From an uncultured bacterium (GTDB taxonomy: Bacteria > Planctomycetota > Phycisphaerae > Phycisphaerales > SM1A02): DNA of 10,562 nt. Below are positions 1 through 6,325 of the stretch, in pieces (position 1 is the stretch's first letter; each line of letters begins with the position of its first letter). The notes below the pieces were generated by a model. It worked only from the letters and a program-made list of their open reading frames with translations, was not told the origin of the DNA and searched no databases. The stretch lies in the NCBI GenBank assembly GCA_903867275.1, contig CAIPQY010000505.1:1-10562 (forward strand), read 5' to 3'. The position numbers were made by a program, and so were the translations under genes.

Positions 1-877
1 AGGTCCGTGGCCAGGTGCACCAGTTCGCCGAGTTCGTCCATCAGCGCCAGCTCCACCTTCGACGGCGGCCGGCGCATCGGCAGCAGGAATTCCAGCACCG
101 CACGAACCTGGCTGGATGGGCCCTGTCGAATCGGCAGCGACCACACGGCAATCAGACCATGTCGCTGCAGGCGCTCGGCGAAGCCATGCCACGCCGCCAC
201 GCCCTGCAGATCGGCGGCCACCACGGTTTCGCCGCTCTGCGCAGACAGCGTGCCAGGCGACCACGCATCGCCGACCGCGTGCCCCGCCTGAAGCGTGGCG
301 ATCTCATCGGGCAGCGTGGGACACACGCCGCGTTCGAACACCTTCGCATCGGTCACCGTGACACCATGCAGAAGATCTCGCCCGGCATCACGCGTTCCGC
401 GAACGCGGCCACGGCAAGAAGCGTTTCACGGAGGCCAGCCCCGGATGAGACCATCGCAAGCACTTCACGCTGCGCCGCCAGCAGCTCGCTCTTCACCACC
501 AGGCCTGCACTGGCCCGGATCTTCAGGCCGGCCACGCACTCGTTCTCGGCGCGGGGCCCCGTGGCGATCGCGTACAGCACGCCGTCGAAGCCGATCTCGG
601 TGCCGTCCTGACGAACCGCCTCGAGTTCCATCCACCGTGGCGGCGGCGGCTCCGGGCACTCCGCCAAGCTGGCGATCCACTGCAGCGCCGCGCCGGTGCC
701 CGAACGAAACACCTCGTGCAGCCGACATCCCTGCAACTGCTGCGCGCTGCGGCCAAGTTGTCGCGCCGCAGCCGCACTCACGCCACGCACGCAGCCCGAT
801 GCATCGAGCAGAAGCAGCGAGAGTTCCCGCTCCTCGGCCGGCGCGCGCGACTGCGATGGTGGAAGACTTTCAGTCAT
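1..877 (-). pseudogene. PAS-GAF sensor protein gene, frameshifted, 3' end beyond the window
   Basis: The gene starts with ATG at 875-877, overlapping the end of the upstream gene by 8 bases. The first frame (877 down to a TGA at 353-355, 174 residues) encodes a PAS-like domain at about residues 20-130 (LLLLDASGCVRGVS, then QDGTEIGFDGVLYAI). A helical linker (SELLAAQREVLAMVSSGAGL) and the first strand of a GAF domain follow (MPGEIFCMV). The rest of the GAF domain is in a different minus-strand frame, open from about 362 to the left edge: VTVTDAKVFERG, then GETVVAADLQGVAAWHGF, GLIAVWSLPIRQ and a final helix with ALMDELGELVHLA. One extra base between about 353 and 364 would join the two halves into a continuous GAF fold. 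The output domain (histidine kinase, GGDEF or other) lies outside the window, so the type of signalling protein is unknown. Its place at the end of a respiratory operon hints at redox or oxygen sensing, which is inference. It may be a true pseudogene or a sequencing error. Confidence 0.72.
353..364 (-). other. Frameshift site in the PAS-GAF gene
   Basis: On the minus strand the first frame reads ATG GTG TCA CGG TGA and stops. The GAF-coding frame reads GTC ACG GTG ACC GAT across the same bases. The two frames differ by one base, equivalent to a single-base deletion or a -1 shift. I see no slippery heptamer of the X XXY YYZ kind here, so programmed frameshifting is not supported. A mutation or a base-calling or assembly error is more likely. 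Confidence 0.75.
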
Positions 878-1355
878 GAGCGGTGCGCGCAGTGTAGATG
901 CGGCGGCGGAGCGACCGTTGCCGCAGCACCAGCAGCGCTCCGGGCGCGATCCACGCCAAAAGCCACGGCCACTGCGCTTGCCAAGGCGCGGGCGCAGGCG
1001 CCACCGACACGCGTGCGGTACCGCGCACCGCATCACCCCATGCGAGTGTGACATCGCATGCACCCGCGGCGTCAAAGCGCGTCGTGCCGCGCCAGTGCCC
1101 CATCACTGGGTCGCGTGACAACGGCACCGGGGTGGCACTGTCGCCCGAAGCCTCGAGCAGCGTCACCTGCACGGCAGCATCACCTGCACCGATCACCTCG
1201 AACACCACCGGCCCCACCACCGGCTGCGCCGGCTGCATGACCAGCGTGCAACGACCGTGCGCACCCTGCAGCGAAATGATCGGCACGCCGCCATCCGCCG
1301 CAGCGCCGTGCGCACACACCATCGCAAGCACCACGCAGCAGGCCGGCCACTTCAT
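870..1355 (-). CDS. Secreted, C-terminally membrane-anchored protein of unknown function (161 aa)
   Basis: I do not recognise a family. The protein has a signal peptide at residues 1-20 (MKWPACCVVLAMVCAHGAAA). A beta-rich ectodomain of about 100 residues follows, then a transmembrane helix at about 127-145 (WPWLLAWIAPGALLVL) and a basic cytoplasmic tail (RSLRRR). This is a type I topology with an Ig-like or FixH/YtkA-sized periplasmic domain. The ectodomain holds two cysteines (C36, C100) and His/Met residues (H34, M40, M85, H87) that could bind metal or form a disulfide. The ATG at 1353-1355 overlaps the stop of the CtaG-polyferredoxin gene (ATGA), with a GGGGA ribosome site about 9 bases upstream. 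That start is preferred over a longer in-frame extension that would lie inside the upstream gene. Position next to the CtaG/ferredoxin fusion suggests a part in oxidase or copper-site assembly, as FixH accompanies FixG in cbb3 systems. This analogy is inference from position, not homology. Confidence 0.75.
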   Translation of the reverse strand: MKWPACCVVLAMVCAHGAAADGGVPIISLQGAHGRCTLVMQPAQPVVGPVVFEVIGAGDAAVQVTLLEASGDSATPVPLSRDPVMGHWRGTTRFDAAGACDVTLAWGDAVRGTARVSVAPAPAPWQAQWPWLLAWIAPGALLVLRQRSLRRRIYTARTAHD

Positions 1356-3613
1356 GACAGCAATCCCCGCATCTGCATCGGCTGCAGCACGATCCAGGCG
1401 GCCAGCGCCCACCAGATGAGCGCGACCAACGCATCCGGCAACCACCGCACCAGCACCCGACTGGATCGCTGTGCACCCGATGCATCCACGCGCGCCGCGC
1501 GATTCCAGGACAACTGCAGCGAGACCAGCAGCGCCACTCCAAGCACGCACAGCATCACCGGCAGAAGCCACTGCGGAACCTGCGCACAGCAGTTGGCGGC
1601 CCACGCCGGTTCACCCAGATCCAGCGCCACGCCATCACGGGCCGCGCGCTGCAGCGGCGGCAGCGCGGAGGACCATCCCGTGACCAGGTGGAACCCGAAG
1701 TGCACCAGCCACATGCCCACGCCGATCGGAAGCAGGTCGAACGCCATGCGGGCAAGTCGGTGCCCGAGCGTTTCGCCGCGCAGCCACGCTCCGGCGATTG
1801 CCGCAACGAACACCGGCAGCGCCACCGCCAGCATGGCCAGCAGCGCGATCAGCGCCACCGTCGCCCCGCGCCAGGGCAGCGGCTGCCATGACCCGATTCC
1901 CGCGACGATCGGCTCGGTCATCAGCGCCGCATTCACCAGCGCGCCACATGCAAGCACCAGCAGCAGCGCAGCCAGATCCGCACGCTCGATCCAGCGGCCG
2001 ATCACGGAGCGGCTTGCCTCGGATTGAAGTTCCATGAAGGGCACCTTCAGCAGCACGCCCGCGTTGTCGTGGGGACATGCGGTGACGCAGTCCATGCATG
2101 CGGTGCAGTCGAGCGCACCCACCTTGCGCGGCAGGAACAGCGAGGTGCCGCATCCCGGCCCCTGTGGTCCGCCGCGCAGGCAATCCTGCGTGGTGCAGCG
2201 CTCGCACACCTGCGGATCACGGATGGTCACCTGCGTGGGCGAGGCCACGCTCATCACCATGTTCCACTGACCGATCGGGCACATCCACTGGCAGAAGGCG
2301 GCGCCCTCGAACAGCAGGTCGACCACCGTGGCCATCACGAGCAGTCCGATGATCAGTCCGGCTGTCAGCAGCGGACTGTCCCACCAGCCGAACGCCTCGT
2401 ACGCCACCAGCCAGGCCAGCACCGCCACCGCGGCGATCCACTTGGTTCGAAGCCACGAAGGCCAGCGTCGCGTTGGCGTGATCCAGCGGCGAAGCAGCGT
2501 GCGTGGCGCGATCAACGGACAACCAAGGCATGCAAGATTGCCGGCCACCACCATGCCGACCGCGGCCATGCCACGCCAGTGCGTCCACGGCCAGGTTCCA
2601 GCGATGTTGGTGGCCGCGTCGCGCGGCCCGAGCAGCCCATCGAGCACCACCAGCACCGCCAACCCCAGCATGACGAATCGCACCGCAAGTCGCCCATTCG
2701 CGGATCGCAGCAGCGCACCCAGCAGCGGCACGCGCGTGGCATCCCATGGCGCCCGGCGCGCCTGCCCAACCACCGGCAGTGACAGCGCCACGCGCGGCCG
2801 CTTGCGCGACAACGCATGCACGATGATCACCACCGCAGGCACCAGGTACAGCAGCGAACCCGGCAGCCACATGATGGCCGCGGCGCGCTGCTGATCCACC
2901 AGCGCATCCACGCCCATCGCGGGTGCGGTGTCGCGATACACGCCGTAGATGGCGCCCGGCGCGAAGGCCAGAATCGCCGCCACCAGCGTGTTCGCCACAT
3001 CGGCCGTCAGCAGGTAGAACGCCATCGACCAGCGCGGCCACGTGCCCTTCCACGGCCATGGCTCGATCACTGGCCACCAGAACAGCACGCCACTCCACAG
3101 AAAGCACGCATGCTCCAGCGCGTGGGCGCGGTCACTCTGCAACGCCCACTCGTAGGCGAAGGGAAAGTGCCACACCCAGCCGGTCACCACCGCCACGATC
3201 CACGCGACCGGTGGATGCACCAGCCAGCGCGCCGCGCGCTGCAGGCCCGGCGAACCAAGGAGCGGCCCCAGCAGATCACGCGAGATCCACTGCGGCAGCC
3301 CCAGCAGCAGCGGCGAGAATGGCCACCCCAGCAGCAGCAGCGGCGGCGCCACCATGGCAAGCAGCATGTGCTGGGTCATGTGCGCCGCCAGCAGCCGCGA
3401 GGCCAGTGCATCCAGCGGCGACCACAGCGCAATGCCGATCAGCGCAACGCCGGCCACGAAGCAGACCGGCCGAACAACGGACCACCGCCACGGCTCAACA
3501 CGCCGAAGCCGCTTCCATCCACGCAGATACACGACCACGGCCGCGCACAGCGGCACCACCGCCAGACCCGGCGCGCTCCATGCCGACCACACGCCGGCAC
3601 CCATGCTGCTCAC
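1352..3613 (-). CDS. CtaG-type oxidase assembly protein fused to a NapH/NosR/CcoG-like 4Fe-4S polyferredoxin
   Basis: The 753-residue membrane protein has two parts. Residues 1-270 match the caa3-type CtaG family: about seven helices, HMTQHMLL with H78 and H82, LEHACFLW with H168, and DQQRAAAIMWLPG near 240-252. CtaG is needed to build active caa3 oxidase in Bacillus, probably at a copper step. Residues 306-753 form a multi-helix iron-sulfur domain. It has C362-x2-C365-P, C441-x3-C445-P (CQWMCPIGQW), a first cluster set C470-x2-C473-x4-C478 with C488, and a full C503-x2-C506-x2-C509-x3-C513-P set, so probably two 4Fe-4S clusters. Such domains occur in NapH, NosR and CcoG; CcoG acts as a cupric reductase in cbb3 maturation. 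The inferred job is reduction and delivery of copper to the neighbouring oxidase. The start is GTG at 3611-3613, overlapping the upstream stop (GTGA); ATG at 3602-3604, three codons in, is an alternative. The stop overlaps the next gene's ATG. Confidence 0.88.
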   Translation of the reverse strand: MSSMGAGVWSAWSAPGLAVVPLCAAVVVYLRGWKRLRRVEPWRWSVVRPVCFVAGVALIGIALWSPLDALASRLLAAHMTQHMLLAMVAPPLLLLGWPFSPLLLGLPQWISRDLLGPLLGSPGLQRAARWLVHPPVAWIVAVVTGWVWHFPFAYEWALQSDRAHALEHACFLWSGVLFWWPVIEPWPWKGTWPRWSMAFYLLTADVANTLVAAILAFAPGAIYGVYRDTAPAMGVDALVDQQRAAAIMWLPGSLLYLVPAVVIIVHALSRKRPRVALSLPVVGQARRAPWDATRVPLLGALLRSANGRLAVRFVMLGLAVLVVLDGLLGPRDAATNIAGTWPWTHWRGMAAVGMVVAGNLACLGCPLIAPRTLLRRWITPTRRWPSWLRTKWIAAVAVLAWLVAYEAFGWWDSPLLTAGLIIGLLVMATVVDLLFEGAAFCQWMCPIGQWNMVMSVASPTQVTIRDPQVCERCTTQDCLRGGPQGPGCGTSLFLPRKVGALDCTACMDCVTACPHDNAGVLLKVPFMELQSEASRSVIGRWIERADLAALLLVLACGALVNAALMTEPIVAGIGSWQPLPWRGATVALIALLAMLAVALPVFVAAIAGAWLRGETLGHRLARMAFDLLPIGVGMWLVHFGFHLVTGWSSALPPLQRAARDGVALDLGEPAWAANCCAQVPQWLLPVMLCVLGVALLVSLQLSWNRAARVDASGAQRSSRVLVRWLPDALVALIWWALAAWIVLQPMQMRGLLS

Positions 3614-5106
3614 TCGCCCACGGGCGGCACGGCCACCGGCGGAAGATCCGGCGACGTGGCGCGCTCAAGCGCTCCTGGAATCGTGGAAGGCCCGGTGCCA
3701 TCGGTGCGGCAGCTCTGCAGGAACGCCACCAGTGCAACGGTCTCGGCGCTCGAAAGCGTCTTGCCGTAGGCCGGCATGTTGCCGCCACCCTGCTGCACCT
3801 GTCGCACCAGCTGATCCCAGCTCAGTCGGCTGCCCACATCGGCCAGATCGGGGCCGCGCATGCCACCCTCGCCATCCAGCGCGTGGCAGTTGCGGCACTG
3901 CTGGTACTGCAGCACCACCGCACCCTGCATCTGCAGCGGCGACAGTCGCTTCACCATGTGCACCGGCGTTGGCACGCGGGTCCAGGCATCCATCACCGGG
4001 CTCCACGGGCTGCTCACGCCAAGCCAGGTCAGGGCGCCGATGGCCACCACGATCACCAGCATGGTGATCACCGCAATCGGCCGACGCGTGGGCGCGCGCT
4101 CGCCGCGATTGGAGATCAGCGGAATGGCAAGCAGTCCGATCACGATCACCGGCGGGCTGGCCAGCAGCAGGAAGGTCTCGATCTGGGGTGGCAGCAGCGC
4201 CAGCGCCGAGAAGATCCACAGGAAGGCCGCATCAGGGCGCGGGTTGGCGTTGATGATCGTGGGATCGGGGTTGCCGTTAGGACCGGCCGGCCCCATCCAC
4301 ATCGCCAGACCCACCATCAGGATCAGCGCCAGCCCGCAGAACACCATGTCGCGCTTCGCCGCATCGGGGAAGAACGGCACGCCGGTCTTGTGCACGCGCT
4401 CCTCGTAGTCCTTCTTGTAGGTGGCCGGATCCACCAACTGACCGGCCTTGGGCATCTCGCTCACGCCGCCCTTCAGGATCAGCGCAAGGTGCAGGCCCAC
4501 CAGCGCGATGGTGGTTCCCGGCAGCACGAACACGTGCAGCGCGAAGAACCGGCTCAGCGTGGCGCCACCGATGTAAGGGCCGCCCAGCAGCACGTTGCGC
4601 ATCTGGTTGCCGAGCACCGGAACGCGGTCCACGATGCTGGCGCCGATGCCGAGGCCCCAGTACGCGTCCTGGTCCCAGCGCATGATCTGGCCCGTGAAGG
4701 CCAGCGCCAGCGTGCAGAACAGCAGCAGCACGCCCACCATCCAGGTGAGCTCGCGCGGATACTTGAACGAGGCGTGCAGGAACACCTGGCTCATGTGCAC
4801 CAGCACCATGATCACCATGAAGTTGCTGCTCATGCCGTGGATGGCACGAAGCATCCATCCCATGGGCACCTGCTGGTCGATGTACTGCAGGCTCTGGAAG
4901 GCGTCAGCAGCGCTGGGCGCGTACAGCGTGGCCAGCAGGGTGCCGCTGACGAGCTGGATCATGAAGAACATCAGCGTGGCGCTGCCGAACACGTACCACC
5001 ACTTGGCATCGCGCGGCACGCGGTGCGTCATGATGGGCGCCACGAAGCCGATCGCGCCGGAGCGTTCCTCGACCCATCCAACCATGGCGAGCATCCGACG
5101 CAGCAT
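3610..5106 (-). CDS. Fused cytochrome b6 / subunit IV / cytochrome c of a quinol:cytochrome c reductase
   Basis: This is the quinol-oxidising core subunit of a bc complex (498 aa). The N-terminal b6-like four-helix part carries heme b ligands H90/H104 (RAIHGMSSNF, VLVHMS) and H191/H206 (ALHVFV, GLHLAL). Spacing is 14 in the first pair and 15 in the second, the pattern of b6 and menaquinol enzymes. Helices of the subunit-IV part lie at about 253-272, 294-311, 316-332 and 344-364. A C-terminal cytochrome c domain (about 390-470) has C404-x2-C407-H408 and a likely Met ligand at M444 (GGNMPAYG). The Qo-loop motif, usually P-E-W-Y, reads P291-D-A-A-F-L-W-I-F here. In Bacillus-type enzymes only subunit IV carries the fused cytochrome c, so having all three parts in one chain is less usual. 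ATG at 5104-5106 overlaps the Rieske stop (TGATG) and has a GGAGG site 10 bases upstream, which fixes the start against a 63-residue longer open frame. Confidence 0.93.
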   Translation of the reverse strand: MLRRMLAMVGWVEERSGAIGFVAPIMTHRVPRDAKWWYVFGSATLMFFMIQLVSGTLLATLYAPSAADAFQSLQYIDQQVPMGWMLRAIHGMSSNFMVIMVLVHMSQVFLHASFKYPRELTWMVGVLLLFCTLALAFTGQIMRWDQDAYWGLGIGASIVDRVPVLGNQMRNVLLGGPYIGGATLSRFFALHVFVLPGTTIALVGLHLALILKGGVSEMPKAGQLVDPATYKKDYEERVHKTGVPFFPDAAKRDMVFCGLALILMVGLAMWMGPAGPNGNPDPTIINANPRPDAAFLWIFSALALLPPQIETFLLLASPPVIVIGLLAIPLISNRGERAPTRRPIAVITMLVIVVAIGALTWLGVSSPWSPVMDAWTRVPTPVHMVKRLSPLQMQGAVVLQYQQCRNCHALDGEGGMRGPDLADVGSRLSWDQLVRQVQQGGGNMPAYGKTLSSAETVALVAFLQSCRTDGTGPSTIPGALERATSPDLPPVAVPPVGE

Positions 5107-5648
5107 CAGACGCTTTCCTCCAGGCCGGGCAGTCGACCCGCGTCGATGAGCAGGCGGCCGTTCTCGATCTTGGCGTGGTACTCGAACAGCCCGCGCGGCG
5201 GCGGACCGCTGGCGCGACTGCCGTCCTCGTAGTACACGCCACCGTGGCACGGGCACATGAACAGGCGGCTCTGCTGGAACCACTTCACCGGGCAACCCAG
5301 GTGCGCGCAGTTCACCGCGAACACCTGGAACTTGCCGCCATCCATGCTGCGAACCCAGGCGGCCGCGCTGGCGGTCTCGCCATCGTTGGGATTGGCGCCG
5401 GGCACGGCGAACTTGGCAAGGCGCGTTTCACCCACCGGGTAGTCGCCCACCGAACCGATGTCGATCCAGGTGTTGCCGTAGCGGCGGAAGCCGGGAGCCA
5501 CCAACGCACCGACCAGCGGAATGCCGGCCACGACGGTGCCGATGCCCATCAGGCCCGCGCCGATCATGAACATGGCGCCGCGACGCGAGCTCTTGGGTGC
5601 CGCACCGCCACCGCAGCCGCCCTGACAATCCTTGCATCCGTCACTCAT
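5106..5648 (-). CDS. Rieske 2Fe-2S protein of the bc complex
   Basis: Electron-transfer subunit of 180 aa that passes electrons from quinol to cytochrome c. The 2Fe-2S site is complete: C114-A-H116-L-G-C119 and C132-P-C134-H135-G. The expected ligands are C114, H116, C132 and H135, with a C119-C134 disulfide. A single N-terminal helix (about 25-52) follows KSSRRGAMFM, a twin-arginine-like signal expected for Rieske export. The Ser that follows CPCHG in high-potential Rieske proteins is Gly137 here (CPCHGGVYY), while the Tyr two residues on (Y139) is kept. From known Rieske structure-function work this predicts a lower potential, suited to menaquinol. The extreme N-terminus is unusual: C5, C8 and C12 in CKDCQGGC before a Gly-rich stretch, on the predicted cytoplasmic side. 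The ATG at 5646-5648 overlaps the stop of the diheme cytochrome (ATGA). A longer open frame upstream lies in another gene and is not used. Confidence 0.94.
   Translation of the reverse strand: MSDGCKDCQGGCGGGAAPKSSRRGAMFMIGAGLMGIGTVVAGIPLVGALVAPGFRRYGNTWIDIGSVGDYPVGETRLAKFAVPGANPNDGETASAAAWVRSMDGGKFQVFAVNCAHLGCPVKWFQQSRLFMCPCHGGVYYEDGSRASGPPPRGLFEYHAKIENGRLLIDAGRLPGLEESV
5117..5121 (-). promoter_or_regulatory. Shine-Dalgarno site of the cytochrome b fusion
   Basis: The minus strand reads GGAGG here, 10 bases before the ATG at 5104-5106 and inside the Rieske coding sequence. It is the best ribosome site in the window and decides the start of the cytochrome b gene. Confidence 0.7.
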
Positions 5649-6325
5649 CGCTTCGTGCTCCCCATCTGTGGTCGCTTCGACGCGAGGAAGGCCACCACAT
5701 CGGCCACCTCGCTGGATGTCATTCGCTTGTTCGCTGCCTGACCCGGGTACGGGCCATCGCACGAGGCATGCAGATCGGCGCGGCCGAACACGATCGAGCT
5801 GCGCAGCGACTGGTCGCTGACCAGACGCAGATAGTTTGGATCGGTGATCGAACCATGCGTGCCGGGGGCCTTGCCATTCGCCGCGCCGTGGCAGGTCTGG
5901 CAGTTCGCCCCGTACAGCGTGGCGCCGTTGTCGGCGTTGCCAAGCGGACCTTCCCAGGCGACCGATGCCGGCGTTCCGCCCTTGCCCCACTCGCCGATCA
6001 TGCCATCCACCAGCGTCTGCACATCGGCGTCGGCGATCGGGCCACCCTGCGAAGCGGCCAGCGCAGGCATCAGCGTGCCCTGCCCCTTCGAAGTCACTTC
6101 CACAAGCTTGTCGCGGGGAATCGTGGCGAGGTAGGTGGCGTTCTTCATGGGACGCGCGCCGCCAAGTTCGCCGGTCGCACCGTGGCACGCCGCGCAGTTG
6201 GCCGCGTACACGCCCTGCCATGTCACGGCGGGCGCCTCGATGGCGCTGGCGGGCTGTTGCAGCGGAATCTTGCCGCACGCTGCGGCACACAGAACGAAGG
6301 TGGTGGTCAGCAGCGCGCGCATCAT
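5645..6325 (-). CDS. Diheme cytochrome c, probable lipoprotein
   Basis: Periplasmic electron carrier of 226 aa with two class I cytochrome c domains. Domain 1 (about 33-112) has C44-x2-C47-H48 and a likely axial Met at M86 (GTLMPAL). Domain 2 (about 130-218) has C142-x2-C145-H146 and a likely axial Met at M202 (KRMTSSEVADVVAF). The N-terminus (MMRALLTTTFVLCAAACGKIP) is a short signal peptide ending in AAAC-G, which can serve as a lipobox with C17 as the lipidated residue. The -3 position is Ala rather than the usual Leu, so lipidation is likely but not certain. By position it should link the Rieske/cytochrome b complex to the oxidase, like the diheme QcrC of actinobacterial supercomplexes; sequence relationship to QcrC is not shown. 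The ATG at 6323-6325 overlaps the upstream stop (ATGA) with GAGGGA 5 bases upstream; a second ATG follows directly. Confidence 0.92.
   Translation of the reverse strand: MMRALLTTTFVLCAAACGKIPLQQPASAIEAPAVTWQGVYAANCAACHGATGELGGARPMKNATYLATIPRDKLVEVTSKGQGTLMPALAASQGGPIADADVQTLVDGMIGEWGKGGTPASVAWEGPLGNADNGATLYGANCQTCHGAANGKAPGTHGSITDPNYLRLVSDQSLRSSIVFGRADLHASCDGPYPGQAANKRMTSSEVADVVAFLASKRPQMGSTKR
5658..5663 (-). promoter_or_regulatory. Shine-Dalgarno site of the Rieske gene
   Basis: GGGGAG on the minus strand, 9 bases before the Rieske ATG at 5646-5648 and inside the end of the diheme cytochrome gene. It supports the short Rieske start. Confidence 0.6.

Noticed and set aside
353..364. Programmed -1 frameshifting in the sensor gene
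   Set aside because: No slippery heptamer is visible at the frame change. The simplest explanation is a one-base deletion or a sequence error.
3280..3420. Runs of GCAGC/CAGCAG trinucleotides that look like a short repeat
   Set aside because: They encode Leu/Ala-rich transmembrane helices on the minus strand and reflect codon bias (CTG, GCC, GCG). I see no regular spacing or CRISPR-like unit.
2923..5232. Plus-strand open frame of 769 codons
   Set aside because: It is antisense to the cytochrome b and CtaG fusion genes, whose motifs are unmistakable. Its product is Arg/Ala/Pro/His-rich without domain character, as expected for a shadow in GC-rich DNA.
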